In this document: piece after piece, positions 1-17,017 of the stretch
Numbering within the stretch: the first letter of the stretch is position 1
How the letters are laid out: every line of letters begins with the position of its first letter
NCBI GenBank assembly: GCA_014905825.1
Contig: JACGCN010000029.1
Span: forward strand, 558,001-622,000
Reading direction: 5' to 3'
Length of the DNA: 64,000 bases
DNA from: Lyophyllum atratum
Taxonomy: Eukaryota > Basidiomycota > Agaricomycetes > Agaricales > Lyophyllaceae
The notes under the pieces: model-generated
The model's database searches: none
Told to the model about the DNA's origin: nothing
Seen by the model: the letters and a program-made list of their open reading frames with translations, nothing else
Position numbers and translations under genes: made by a program

Positions 1-438
1 GCCAGGTAGTTTCCGCCCCACATTCTCCCGACAAATTGAACTCGTCAGAGGGCCGCTAAATTTCCTTCCACCATCTCATCACCAGTTCTAACTCGTTTAT
101 TTCCGTAATGACTTCCTTCCGGTTCCTTGCGGACGCCTTCTCTATCGCTCCAGACCACTATCTTCCGTGCCCGAATCATTTCCAGGGTCTGTAGACGACA
201 CTTCTTTCAGTGGGGGTAGATGAGCGGGCGTTGCATGATGCGGGATGAGAAGACGTCTCAGGACATCCGGGAAGATGATCTGCATCGCCGACGCCATGTT
301 TCCTGAGCTCCGTAGGGAAACCAATGTTTCGACGACAGCAGGAACAAGGACGGTGCCTGGATATATGGCCTAGAACACGAGGGTTAACTTAATTGTAACG
401 ACGCAGGAAGAGCGATCAATGCGTACTGTAGCCATTTG
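1..438. other. No supported gene
   Basis: Only short overlapping open frames without recognisable motifs are seen. The stretch lies downstream of the stop codon of the minus-strand membrane protein gene and probably holds its 3' untranslated region and an intergenic spacer. Confidence 0.4.
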
Positions 439-1924
439 TCATCGCGAAGTAGTTCTGACGTGTGATGAAGCCTTTCCATCGCTGCTTGCTCTAGCGATCG
501 GTTTTGCGGTATCGTAGGGTTGATCAGATATTTTGGAGATAGTTCTAGAGGCTTGGGCATGGAGCGTCGTCGTGTCGTCGTCTGTTCTGGCTTCAGACGT
601 GTCAAGATGGCCCAATGTTTCCGGGCCCGGTGCAATCTTTTCTGGATCGCGATCGGCGGCATTGTTCTTGAACTCGGTGGTGAGCTCGAACACTTCGACC
701 ATGGAGCGCTGTGAAGCGACAAGAACTACCACAATGGACGGATACATTGCCTGCGGAAAGTCGTCAGTCGGCGCTGAGAAAGAACGGACGGAGACATACA
801 GTGAGGACATCTGCCATTTGAGTGATAAAATTGTATGCAATGTCTGCTGGCGAGTAGGGCTTGAACGGTGCAAGAAAAAGAGCTAGACTGAGTGCCTGTG
901 GAAATGTTAGAGTTGATACGGAGAGCTTGTTGATGACGGACCTGGATCGTACAGTAGGCAAGACCGGATTCCACGAGCACGAGCATGACCTTCGAAACAG
1001 GCGATGTCAACTTCCGCTGGTGGCCCGCGTCTCTCCAAGTTCGCAGATGGGCCCTAAATAGAACAGATCAGCAATGAGAGAAGGACGAGTTACGAGGTTG
1101 AATGTTCTCACCAAAGTCGGTAAAGGATCAGAAGGGTGGAAACAGCGTTGGTGACCAATGAAAGAGCTAAAGATGCTTCGAAGAGCGGGACAGTAGCGAC
1201 TGTATCCGTAACTTGGTATCCCAGTGCCGTGCCTAAGGCGAGAGTGACGGAAATCAAACAACGGCGCAGACATTCAGTTACAAGTACGTACTTATGGTCC
1301 CGAAAAAGAGAGCCAACGTCACAAGTCTGACCGATATTTGATCTGGGAACAGTACCCACGTCCTCCAGATCACTACCCCATCACTGATGATCGTCTGAGA
1401 TGTGAAAATTGCCAGTCAATTTCGAGACCGGAAATATGGAATAGAGAGTACACACCACTAGATGCGGTTCCCACTTCTGGACAGTCAATCTGATTGGAGC
1501 CCCTTGTTCAATGACACGATTCAATGTATCTTGATTCAACACTCCGGCTGAATCTATCAAGATACCCTGGATTTGCATGGCGTAGAATGTCACGAAAACG
1601 ATCCAACGTGAGGTCGAGAGTAGAAAACTTAGAACTGTGGTGACAAGCATTACTTGAGTGGCTCTGCTTTTCAAGCCCCGTTGGCTGCCGCCGCATGTGA
1701 GACTGACTTCAAGGAAATAAAAGTAGGCGACTAACATAAGCGTAAACGTCGAGATGGCGAAAAGCAATGTGAACATCCCTGGTAAACGTATCAACTTCAA
1801 AGTTCGAAGACGGCCATAAATGGGGTAACGTACCATAGAATACCGTGACCGTAGTGGTATTCTCTAGGTTATAGAGAAACACGAAGCCTTTGCGGTGAAG
1901 AATCGCACGTTCGTCGAGCGTCAT
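439..1924 (-). CDS. Polytopic integral membrane protein, Agaricomycete multi-TM family (copy A)
   Basis: Function unknown. Spliced pieces on the minus strand give several hydrophobic segments in the order typical of a large Agaricomycete multi-TM family. An N-terminal exon (1834-1924) ends in VTVFYG. After an intron with acceptor at 1779-1780 come MFTLLFAISTFTLMLVAYFY and TQVMLVTTVLSFLLSTSR. Next is a segment ISDGVVIWRTWVLF (about 1300-1400), then ALSLVTNAVSTLLILYRLW (about 1110-1165), KVMLVLVESGLAYCTIQ (about 940-995) and AMYPSIVVVLVASQRS (about 700-750), followed by a polar cytoplasmic-type tail to the stop at 439. One intron (about 1385-1420) would be only ~34 nt. The exact exon set is provisional. 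It is a paralogue of the gene at 9916-11690. Seven-TM topology is inferred, not shown. Confidence 0.6.
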
Positions 1925-2696
1925 GTCTGTAGTGAAGTCCCACTTTTGAAGAAGAAACGGAGTGTTTGAAGTGACTTATAAGTCATGGTTGGGCGCGCAG
2001 GAACGCGAAATGCTAAATTGACATGTGCGGCCATACACGGGATGTCGAGATCACTTGAAAGTTGAGAATCTGAGATGAGATAAATTTGATCGTTCGGATT
2101 CGTGGGCGCTGGAGGCTAGGCCCCGTTCGTCACAAATTCCTTGCCAAGACTATCACAAGGCTTTGATGAGCAGAGATGTTGTGAAAGAGGTTGAAGCGTG
2201 GCTGTGCTTTACCCTAATATTCCCCGTGGTTCGCACACGTCGAGAAGGCACAGCTGGAAGTACAACTTGAAACAGGCAGAAATTCTTAGAATGTTTCCAG
2301 ATTAGTACTCAGGAGCATTTTAAGGTTTTCGCGCAGGGACAGAACACGTCGAGGGGGTGGAAGTTTCTGATATCTATCCTGTATCTATCGTTTTACAGCG
2401 ACGGAGCTGTGTACTGATTTGTCATCGGTGAATGAGAAACACCGACGTCTTATGACATCGGCTTCGAGTGAGAGCGATTAATGGCCAGAGTGTACCAAGT
2501 GGGTTCCAGCTGAAATGGGCCGTCAGGCACTACCCCTCGTCACCATCAAAGGTTTTGCGAGAAGGCGCCCGAGTCGCGACGAAGGATTGGCGGAGGGACC
2601 GAAGAAGTCTGACAATTTGCGTTGAGGGAGATGGAACGCTCCGTCCCACTACTACGTAGTACTCCTCCTGTCCGCCCTGTCCTTCCTATCCATATT
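1925..2696. other. No supported gene
   Basis: Upstream of membrane protein copy A. Only short frames without motifs; probably promoter and spacer. Confidence 0.35.
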
Positions 2697-3143
2697 TTAA
2701 CTACGCCCATAGGCACAGTGGAACTCTGACGCGACATGAAAACGAACGAGGTGAGGATAGAATGGCTCACCATAGCATAGGGCAGTGGCGTGGAAGTGGA
2801 AGGTCAAAAGACGATAACCCTCGTCAAGGTCAGATGCATCAGGCTGAGAGGCTCTCTTGAAATGTACGTTCGCGATGGTGCCTTCTGGTCCTCCGGCCAT
2901 GTCAGGATGAGGCTGGGTAGGATGTCCATAGTCGAGCCGAAGCTCTGCTACGTTGATCTCAATGTTATCATCCGCCACGATGATAGGATCGAAAGTAGAG
3001 AATGCAAGATCTTGGACACCGGCGTATAGTCGAATCACAGCCACGGCTCCAAGAGTCTTCAGGTAAGTCTTATATAGACCCTGCAAAATTTGTTTCCGGA
3101 GTTCCAAGAGTGCGTCGAGTTCGCGAGCGAGGCGTCGTGCCAT
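2697..3143 (-). CDS. Hypothetical protein fragment
   Basis: A single open frame of 148 codons. The first third (ARELDALLELRKQILQGLYK) is charged and helical, and the rest is mixed. I do not recognise a family. The N-terminal part is loosely like the helix that precedes an F-box in Agaricomycete F-box proteins, but no LPxE F-box core follows. It may be one exon of a larger gene, a remnant, or chance. Confidence 0.2.
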   Translation of the reverse strand: MARRLARELDALLELRKQILQGLYKTYLKTLGAVAVIRLYAGVQDLAFSTFDPIIVADDNIEINVAELRLDYGHPTQPHPDMAGGPEGTIANVHFKRASQPDASDLDEGYRLLTFHFHATALCYGEPFYPHLVRFHVASEFHCAYGRS

Positions 3144-6019
3144 GTCCAGGAGCCTCTTTCCGAGACAAGGTCGGATGCGTGTCCACCCTGTGCACGTTGG
3201 CTCAGAGAGGGAGGTGAATGATAGCGAGAGATAGGTACGTACCGCGCTCCATCAGTTCCGTCGCACATTTCACAGATGGCACCCTCCGGATATGAATGTG
3301 TCGACTTCGAGGTATCCTAGAATTTATGACCATGTCCTGTATAGTTGTTATACCTAGTTCGTCAAAGTATGAGCAGCTTTAAACACGAGATTGAATGACA
3401 AACGCCTCACTTCCAACATGGGCGCTGTGGACACGACTCTCTCCTTTACAGAAGCCCTCCATGTGCCCTAGCAAGTTCATATGACCATTCGATTGGCAGA
3501 CTTTCCAGTGGTCCCAGACATCCAAGATCGGTCGTCGTTCAGACACGAACCACGAAGGCCTTGAGCACATCATGACCAATTCCAACCTGAATTCACGACT
3601 CACGAGTATGTGGACCTGCCCCACTCTCAAAGCAGTACAAAATTCACCATCCACAGGAATTGAGGTCGAGCTGGGATCCTCGCACGTTTTCTCCTTGTTC
3701 AGCATGGACCTTGACGCCGGCGCGGATATCCCTGTTACCACCTCTCCCGTATCCCCGTCATATCGGCGTTCCAGAAGTTTGCGGGTCGTCGCAAAGCTCA
3801 AGCGAATGAATAGAAATAGACCTAAGGGTCAAGTTGGGGCAATGACAGACATGGATGGGTCGAGGCGAATGGATAGGTATGAGGAAGATCAAGACTTGAC
3901 GCCGTCAAGCAACATGGACAAACTTTGTTGATAAGAGTAATCTCAAGATCTAATCCCATAACTGGCCTGCAAAGTGGCGTGTCACCCATCTGCGGTGAAC
4001 TCGGATATCCGAGACAGCACTGAGGATGCGAAGCGGGATGCAGGAAAACATCCTCTGTCCGGTTAAAAAGCGTGATATGCAACCATCTCGAGCTCCATCT
4101 CAACTAACCTAGCTTAACTGCAGGCACGTCGGGCACCAACCGCATCAGCACTTGCTCACCCTCCCGAGTGAACTGTCAAGCTCGGAAACGTCTCTAGCCG
4201 GCCGTCGACGCGACTTATATGAGCAGGAATAGGCCAGGATCTGCGAAGGAAAATGTATCATGCGGAATGGTGTGTTTTACGCTTGTCCCCTGACACTCAG
4301 CGAAATTTGTATATACAACGTCTCACAGCAGAATTCTGGAATTTTGCCTAGGCACTCTGCGGACGAGATGGTCGCCGGATGTCCAACATATCATAACTCT
4401 AACTTGAATCAAGAATCGCCCATCCATGTGTGCGACTTATAAGGTGCCCCAAATCGATATAGAGTCGAAGAAGGGGCTAATAAGTTGTGATAGGTTGAGA
4501 GAATGAATACATTTTAAAGTCATGTATGTATTCATTCTCTCAACCTATCACAACTTTCGCCGGGTATTCGATTCTCTACAGACAGCATGGATGGCCGAGG
4601 TCATCATCATACTTACGACCCCCTCCACGGAGCAGGCGCGGGCCTTATAATAACTTGAGCACAGAACCATTATGATTCGAAAGAATCCTGCCTACCCGCA
4701 TGTCTTCTTCTTCTCCCTTCTGCATGTTGCGAATTGACACAAATCGTCAACATCCCGTGGGCTCGTAGCCATACAGTCACAACGTGTAGCCCAACCGCCC
4801 CACAGTATCATGAATCAGCACCATGTTCCCTCGCGCCACACATCGCACTTTTCCTTATCCTTCCCCTCGCATTCGTGGCCGCTATGATGACGCCGCGCCC
4901 GAGAAAATGTGCGGGAGTCCCCAGGCCGGGACACTCCAATGCTGCACAACGTCGTCACCAGTGCTATGTCTCTCCCCTGCCCATCCGAGTCAACGTATGT
5001 GAATATATGCCAATTCAAACTCATTCGCGCCTCCCGTACAGATTACCCAGGACGTCCTGGACCATCTGGGCGTCAAAGGGCCGAAGGTCCCCAAAACTCG
5101 CCGGGTGTAAGTGTTTTTATCCAAGTCCTGATAGGTCCCGTCTCTTACCCACTCATATTTGGTGCTAGCAGAATGCACGACGGTGCCGGACGATGGGGAA
5201 AGTCCATGCGTGCGCAAAGCCCCTCCGATGCTGCAAATTCATCGACAAGGTGAGGAGAAAATCCAAGTTCGGGGATGATTTATACCGGGGACTATCTGAG
5301 ATTAAGATCCGTGTTTGTTGAGTGTGCAGAAGGGACACAACGCCGTTGGGTGTAGGGAGGCGAAGAAGATCAAGGTTTGACTCGAGGTGCCGCAGGGGTA
5401 GCGTTTTCGGCGGTGGGAGGAGCAACGGGTCTCGATTTCTGTACACTCGGCGATTCGAGCCTGCGTGCCGTTATCAATGATACGCTGGGTCTGCTCGAAG
5501 GATCCAGACCAAATTCGTGGGATGAGGGAATAAGATGAACGAGGCTGGAGAAAGTGATATTAATGCTGAGAATCATCGGACCCTCGCAGAACCAGCGAGA
5601 AAAAGGTATGGAGCGGCGGACAAATCGAAATTGAGCATCAGGTCGGGGCTGCGTGACCGTACGTTGTGATCCAAAGTTCCACTGGATCGCTACCAGCGCC
5701 TGTCCCAGTTGGGACTTGCAAGCGACCTGAAGACTCGCTGGATTTTGATAGAGAGTTAGGGTGTTGTGGGAGGGAGTTATGATCGAGGCTGGAGAAGAGA
5801 ATTTGATGGCCGCCCCCTTCATGAGAATAGAACGGGACGGACGGACTGGATGGAGAAATGGGGAGCAGAAGAGCGCCGGTCCCTGGTGATGACCTATCCA
5901 CATGAGCGGGCGTCGTCGAAATCAGCAAAAAGCCAGGCGAATTCACCTGCATCCTGCATCCAAGGAAAAGAAAAAGGTCAGGAGGCTCTGACTACAAAAC
6001 CACTACCTTCTCGAGGAGT
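3144..6019. other. Intergenic stretch, no supported gene
   Basis: Overlapping frames on both strands (for example 3379-3801 minus, 4734-5168 plus, 5370-5903 minus) lack motifs, and none beats its antisense partner. The clear structure is the hairpin at 4482-4556. Confidence 0.4.
4482..4556. repeat. Near-perfect 31-bp inverted repeat (hairpin)
   Basis: Arms at 4482-4512 and 4526-4556 are exact reverse complements (left arm begins AAGTTGTGATAGGTTGAGAG) with a 13-nt spacer. No gene overlaps it. It could be a very small foldback element or a transcribed hairpin. The flanking bases do not show a convincing target duplication. Confidence 0.85.
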
Positions 6020-6114
6020 TCCGGTACGGGGAATCGAACCCCGAGCTGCCGCGTACCCAACATGGAAGAACCACAGATGAAAGGCGGCAATGTTAGCCGT
6101 TACACCATACCGGA
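6020..6114 (-). tRNA. tRNA-Glu (anticodon TTC) with a 24-nt intron
   Basis: Read on the minus strand, the 7-bp acceptor stem TCCGGTA/TACCGGA closes the molecule. The T arm CGGGG-TTCGATT-CCCCG and an anticodon stem GCCGC/GCGGC are present. The loop reads CTTTCA before and C after the intron, with anticodon TTC at 6081-6079. The intron occupies 6054-6077, just 3' of position 37, the canonical place for nuclear tRNA introns. No CCA is encoded, as expected in eukaryotes. Confidence 0.93.
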
Positions 6115-9342
<3,228 letters not shown>

Positions 9343-9915
9343 GGGGGTGCTTGTTCTCGGTCCAGCAGCTTTTAGGTTCTGTTTTTCTGAAGATGGGATA
9401 GATTCCCCCCCTCCCTCCCTCACGATCCGATCACGATCATGTGCTTTCTTGTCCCTCCCCCCTCCTCCCCCCCTCGCCGCCCCCCAAAGTCGTTCCGCCT
9501 CTGCCCTCGCCTCGTCTGTTCATGCATACAAGTACAGTTCACCCCCCGTCGTTCAAGGTTATACGTCCCTCGCCCCATCGAATACAAGATAAAGAAAGGA
9601 CGATTGCTTCGTTTCGTTTCGTTTCCCCCCCGTCACTTCCTTGCACCCGCCCTTCCCGCCGTCTACACCCGCGATGATATACAATATTCCCGCCCCGCTC
9701 ACCCTGTTATACGATATGCATCCGTTCCGTTCCCGTTCCAGTTCCAGTTCCAGTCTCGAGACAGCAGTTCATACCCCCGTTTCCCGTTCTCATTTCTCAT
9801 TTCTCAATTCTCACAACGCAATGATCCATTCTCTCTCGTTCTGCAATGCAACTTATATCGACTGTGCACACTGCATATATGGTACCGGTACTTTACAAAC
9901 CCCTGAAAGAAATAC
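9343..9915. other. SRPK 3' region, pyrimidine-rich
   Basis: Long C/T-rich runs with overlapping low-complexity frames follow the SRPK stop codon. Best read as 3' untranslated region and spacer; the neighbouring gene is convergent. Confidence 0.5.
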
Positions 9916-11690
9916 TTAGTGTAGGTTGTTGTATTGTACGTGTACGTGTACGTATGTGTGTGGTTTTAGATGAGATGTTATTTTGATGTGTGGTTTCTTG
10001 GTCTGTTGGGTGGTGGTGTGGGGGGGGTGTTGTTTTGTGGGTCTTTCGGTGAGGGGAGTTGGGACGTCATTATACAGAGAGTGGTGTGTGTACGTGATAC
10101 TGCTGTCGTCGATAAGCCGGTTCTTCGAGTGGGTGGAAGCTTGGATCGGTCTACCCTGTATATCTCGGACACTATTGACCATGCCGTCCCTGGTGTTACT
10201 AGGAGGATGGAATCTCGCTAGCTCATTTGTGCCAGAATTTGTTGGGTGCCAACGGTCGAGTGTTGACCCGCGCGGAAAATCGGTCGGAAAATCGGCATAT
10301 TGAATACCAGCTTGTGAATGTACATTGTAACGAGAGGAGACTTGATATTCGGCGTCGCGCTTGACGTCGATCACACCTGGATCTATCTCCTCGCTAGTGA
10401 AACCAAAGGTCTCGAGAATGGAACGGTGGGTGCTGAGCAGGATGATCACCGTTGAGGGATACATTGCCCTGAGTCATGTATGCGACCGGGAACTTATGGA
10501 ATACGAAGAGATCAGTCGACACTTGTACCGTGGCGATGCAGAGCAGACTCATCATGACTGCGGAACCAACCTGGAATGGAATGATCTCTGAGATTAGACT
10601 AATTCTCTGTGAAGTAGTCACCCGTTGGGATGTATCCCTGGTATGTCGCAGCCTTGCCTGTAAGGCGCAGTAGGCACAACCGGATTTGACGAGGAGATTC
10701 ATCATTTTCTCGACGAATGGGATCGGTGTCGCGGCGATAGCAAGTTTCCTCGCAGCCTGTTGTTGATGAAAACCGTTGGATTATCGCCTTGGTTGAATGG
10801 GAGATATAGGATGGGTTAATACACTAGCTCACCATAACGTGTAAAAAACGAGGAGAGTCGCCAGAACATTGACAAAGATAAAAGCACAGATGATCGATGA
10901 TATCGATCAGCATCCTTCGTCGCAAAGTACACCGCTTGTTCAGTGTCCGGAAAAAGAGGTGCCAATGAGATTCCCGTGGACAAGTGGTCGACTTCAGACA
11001 GTCTGAAATCAGCGGTGCAGATAATACTGACCCGTCGTCCCAACAATCTGGGGCGGACCATCCTGTTCGTTATAAGGATAGCTTCGGAGACACCTTGGCC
11101 AGGTTACTGCTCTAGATCGTGCCCAACACTTGCAACGCCTCTTGGAAGATTAAGCCTGCCGCGTACCTCCGACTGCTCCAAGCAACGTACGCATGTATTC
11201 TTTCGCCTTCCTGTTACATGCACGGCACCTTCGCTCTTCAGAAAGAGGCTATTGCTCGCACGGGGGTATCAAGGTCTATCCTCTCCTCCCGCAACTCCCT
11301 TCTCCTGCTGTCTGACCCTGATGCCTGGCGTTTCGAATGCGAATGGAAGAGTCGAAAGTATATAGCCCTGGATATACGATGCTTTGGTTCCCATAGGTCG
11401 GAGAGAGCCGGAGTAGACTGTCGTCCGCAATTCTAGTGCTCCAGAAAGCAGATGACGGTAGGTTCATGCTCGAGAGGATCGGGATGGCGCGCGGAATGAA
11501 GGCCCACATCAGCGTGATGGAGACCACTATGATTGAGAGCTTCATGTTGTTGAGAGCGAGGATGGCGAACGCGCCCCATCTTATGAAGCTGCCGGATTAG
11601 ATCGCGGTACTTGCTTCTTGTATAGAGGAGCGCACCTTGTAAACTTTGCGAGCCATGGTATTGATTAACATTCTCGCCCTCAGCTGCCAA
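9916..11690 (-). CDS. Polytopic integral membrane protein, same family as 439-1924 (copy B)
   Basis: Minus-strand pieces match copy A in order. A hydrophobic segment near 11510-11560 reads MKLSIIVVSITLMWAFIPRA. Then come segments around 10816-11000, then LLVKSGCAYCALQ (about 10640-10700), EIIPFQVGSAVMMSLLCIAT (about 10550-10610) and AMYPSTVIILLSTHRSILE (about 10400-10465). A long hydrophilic tail ends at the stop near 9916. The copy A counterparts are VESGLAYCTIQ and AMYPSIVVVLVASQRS. Function unknown; probably several introns. N-terminal exon limits are uncertain, and the last ~60 codons are low-complexity, so the true stop could differ. Confidence 0.5.
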
Positions 11691-12465
11691 GGATCATGTT
11701 GGCGCATCCCAGTCAGTGGGACGTCCATCTTCGATGTATGTCTGGAATCATCCTTCTTCATGCGCATGGGCAGAGAAACGAACGAGGTGGAATTGGTGAC
11801 GAGACGATGGAAGATATTTGTCCGCAGATATTTGGCGGATCAGATGTGGGTCAGATGTGGGTCAGATGTGGGGCTGGAACTACCTGGACATCAGATCAGA
11901 TCAGATTAGATTGTTTGAGGAAGGCATTGAACCTCCCCGTTGAAAGCGTCACCAATGTGGCGTAGCGACGTGCGGTTGTTTCAGAATGTCAGTTGCGCAG
12001 TGAAATTACCTCTTGATCGATTGATCAGCTACCCTCTCTATGTCTCCCCGCACAGCCCTTCCCCTTTGCACTTCAGGCTTCACTGGCATATCAGGTTACA
12101 TGACTACAAGCGCAGATTCTATCGGGTCCATGACATGTTGAACACCGGGAAGAAGCTATGCGTGTCCTGGAAGGAGTTTATCCGATGAAGGTCCGACACG
12201 TTGGGATTGGCCAGCGTCCGATGTTACATCATCCATCACGACACCTCTAACCTCGTTTTTTGATCTCCTCCCGTCTTCGTCGTCCTGTGAAGACACGCCG
12301 TTTCAGATACTTACGCTTAAGAGTTTACAACCATCGCGGTGGTTATGGAAGGCGCTGCCCGCAGCTCATACTTCCATCTTCCCATCTATAATGTTCTGGG
12401 GTTCATAAGGTGTCTACAGCTCGAGAGCTTGAAGTGCGGCGAAAAAGCTACCCTTTCTTATCACG
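11691..12465. other. No supported gene; short GATGTGGGTCA repeats
   Basis: A small direct repeat (GATGTGGGTCA, about three copies, 11840-11875) followed by a few GATCA units is the only structure. Otherwise short motif-free frames. Confidence 0.4.
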
Positions 12466-13322
12466 ATGTCTCCATACTGGATGCTCAACATGTAAGTGGT
12501 TGAATTTTACTCCACTTGCCCAATCACTAAAGCCCATTCCCAACCTAGATTCATTTGCGCGATTCACATTTCTCAGGCGCTTGTCCTTAAGGCCCCCCAA
12601 TCTCCTGCACTCCTCGGTGATACGCTGAAGATCACCTGGCGCTCTGAGTCTGGGGATCCACCCTGCACATTGTTAAATGCAACCAAACCATTAATATCGA
12701 CCAGTTTACCTCCCGTGCCTGCACCCGAGTCAAATCCTGTATCGAGCATTCCAGGTTTGAACCTTATCCCCGTAAGCTTGTCCGATTCCCTCACCCCTTA
12801 TTTTCTTCGCTAATGGTTCTCCACCCGTTCGACCCCATCAGTCACAAACAGGAGCGCCGCCCGAAGAAACTGTGATAACCGCGAGTCTTATCAGCACCAA
12901 GTACGTAGGATCCGAGTCAAATCCTACATCGAGCATTCCAGGTTTAAACCTTATTCCCGTGAGCCCGTCAGACTCCATTACCCCCTTGTTTTACGCGCTA
13001 ACGGTTCTCCACTCGTCGCCAGTCACGGACAGGAGGTCCGCCAGGAGAAACCGTCGTAACCGCGAGTGTGACCAGCGCAAAGGACGTAGGGACGACTAAA
13101 GCAACTCTCTCACTTCCCACCAGCATATTTGGGACATTCCCTACCACGATTCAAGCTATGCTTCCGAGCAGCGATACATTGACGCCATCTTCCACGACTA
13201 CGCAGGCTTCATCCGAATTGAATGGGTCAAGGAATAACGGTGGACCTATAGGTGTCGGCGTGATACGTATGACTCCTCTGGTGACCATCTCCGCAGTCTT
13301 ACTGTTGCTCTTGAACATTTGA
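12466..13322 (+). CDS. Small secreted Ser/Thr-rich protein, Kre9/Knh1-like start and GPI-type tail
   Basis: Predicted 221 aa from four exons: 12466-12491, 12549-12771, 12842-12958 and 13023-13322; phases match throughout. A short hydrophobic leader (ending in AIHISQA) fits a signal peptide. Then comes GDTLKITWRSESGDPP, which resembles the start of the beta-sandwich in Ser-Thr-rich GPI-anchored (Kre9/Knh1-like) proteins. The middle has a repeated block (ESNP.SSIPGLNLIP and TG.PPEETVITAS), then Ser/Thr-rich sequence. A C-terminal hydrophobic stretch (TPLVTISAVLLLLLNI) ends at the last codon, as in GPI precursors. Cell-surface location is inferred. The Knh-like domain appears shortened. The repeated block comes from duplication of an exon with its intron. 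Confidence 0.65.
12725..13090 (+). repeat. Tandem duplication of exon plus intron, period 187 bp
   Basis: Two direct copies (from about 12727 and 12914) of a block beginning GAGTCAAATCCT. Each copy contains the end of one exon, a complete 63-70 nt intron and the start of the next exon. Splice sites are kept in both, so the reading frame is preserved and the protein gains a 39-residue repeat. Confidence 0.85.
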
Positions 13323-14204
13323 GGACTAGGAGACGACGGTATGTTCTTGCGTTAAACTTTGAGAATATCAGACTCATTCTCCATAGAAATGACTTGGCCC
13401 GGCCTTGCGATGCCTGTGACCGTTACAAAGTCTTGGATCCTTGCTTGTTCGACGACCTACAAGGAGGACATACTTCTTGGCCTAAACGTCTACCTCAGGC
13501 GAGGACGGTAGTTCCTCGGACGCACACCACGAGACAGTGAAACCGGGGCATTCGCTGCGTATGCGTATCGTAAATCGACCCATATACCGGCGCAGCGAAG
13601 TTTACCAAGAGATTTGCGTGGGGCACCCCTTCGGATTACTTAGACTGGATCGGGGCCGCTAGAAACGTACCGCAGTGGAGGTTTGGAGAAGGTCCATGTA
13701 AGATTGATGCCTCAACGTATTTATCGTCAATCATCTCGAGACTGTAATACTACCGTGCGTTCGGATCGAGGAAAGATCCCGGGGACCCGACGTCGTGATC
13801 AAATGCATCGATCACAAACACAATGTCTGGCTCGTACACTCTTTCATGAACTTCCATGGCGCACTCTACTTCCACGTCGTTTATCTTCTGGGACGCGTCA
13901 CGTCCTAATCTCCCTGTTCATGAACGTATTGGGCCTGCCTTCAATTCTTGGCTAAGCCGCTTTATGCTATATATCCGAGTCCTATTACTGTGCGTTAGTG
14001 GCTGAGGTCGAGGATGCTGACATGCTGCCAGTGTATTACAATCAACAGTGCCTGTAGACCTGCATTCAATGCTCATTTATTTGCTGGCACTCGCATTCAA
14101 TACATCGGTGCAGCAGAAATTTCATCTGTGAGATTCAAATTCTATTTACAACACGCCGACGCCTTATAGCGACCGCCAGACGTACTCCAAATTAGCAGAC
14201 AGTG
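13323..14204. other. No supported gene
   Basis: Short motif-free frames only, between two convergent genes. Confidence 0.4.
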
Positions 14205-15525
<1,321 letters not shown>

Positions 15526-17017
15526 TGGATTTCGTTGGTGTTTGGCCTGGAGGGATGGGACGCGTCTTTCTTATAAAGAAAACGATGGCCGGAAGTGTGT
15601 CTTTTTCGAGCAGTCGGCGTGGGCAAGCCTGTCAAGGGTGATCTTTGAGACGCGTTATTCAGCAGATTGCATGATAATGACGCAACGGTGATCAAGGATC
15701 CTGTGAGAAGCATTATCCTGGGGAAAAATTCGAGTAGGATACCTGAGATGCGACCCACGTGTTCGGCTGATTCACCGTATCAGAAGCGGTACAACACACC
15801 ATCAGTAGCTGGTTGTCATCCGCTCGGGAAACATACAAATGGCAGTTTCAAAGTTGTCGAAGCCTTAAGTTCGTTGACTTATAGAACTGAGAAGCAAGAG
15901 GAATACCAAGGACGAGTATCACCCACAGGGTAGGCAAAGTCGAATTTCGTCCGACGCACATGCTTCGAACAGACTGAAGGTGAGCCCTGGAATACGTCGG
16001 ACGTATGATCAACCAGAGCAATATAAGACGACATGGAGACTGACTCACCGAAACTTGTAAAGAGTAAGAAGTGTACAGATGAATTCCAGTCGGAAAAGGG
16101 AGAGCAAAAGGGCAGAGATACATCTTTTCTGAAATTTGTTTTGGCCTTGAGTGAACAGACTGAGATAGGGGGGGAAATCGCTAAATTCTCGAAATTGAAA
16201 GTTAAAACCGTTTTGGCGGCCGGTGGGTTCATCATCGTGATCTTGAAGTCTGATCCAGCAGATGATTGAGGACCATCCAAAGCCGACAGTGGATGTCAAA
16301 GGTTTGATCAAACGACTAGAGAGCGCCCCGGGTATGGTGTGAGAAGAGAGAAAAACCCATGACGCGTCCGAATGAGGCGATGATTTGTTGTGAACTATTT
16401 GGACCGTTGGAAAACTGCCACCTCATCTCCTCCACTATTGATGTTAGCTGCGCAACCTAGGCGCGGCCGCGCGGGAGGTCTGATTATGGCTATTGGGATC
16501 TTCTCCCTACTTGTTGATTTCTCTCTTTTTAGATGCGACTCATACGTTCAGGCTTAAAGCAGATGATATACAGGCCAACTAGAGTCTGAGACGGAGGTCA
16601 TAGAGGCGATCACAGTGCGTATATTGTCTCTCTCTCTCTGGCCCTCTCTCTCGCTCTGGTGCTGACCGTTTGGAAACGTAATAGCCATCCATACCGAAGA
16701 CGACATAGTGCTGGACGACATAGCGCTGCAGCAGCAAATTCGCCCTGGCCGTGTCTGGCCAGTCAATTTTTTCGCGCTTTCCAGGCAGATCAGTACGTTG
16801 ATATAGTTCTTCTAACTTCTCGTTTATCTGATAAGTACCTTAAACCATTAAAGCCGTAAAGCCGTTGCCGATTTACACCGAAACACCTCGACAAGGTCAG
16901 ACTCCTCCGCCAGCGTCTTATCCGGGCCCTACCCATCAGGAAAATCAAATTGTCATTCACCTCCGTATTCACCTGCACCGTTCTGTTCTATCTCCATACG
17001 CCGCACCTCGGGATGTG
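15526..17017. other. Spacer between the two Old Yellow Enzyme genes; no firm gene
   Basis: Contains overlapping frames on both strands (for example 16033-16269 plus, 15879-16280 minus) without recognised motifs, and a CT-rich microsatellite near 16626-16660. The promoter of copy A should lie just above 15525. Confidence 0.35.
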
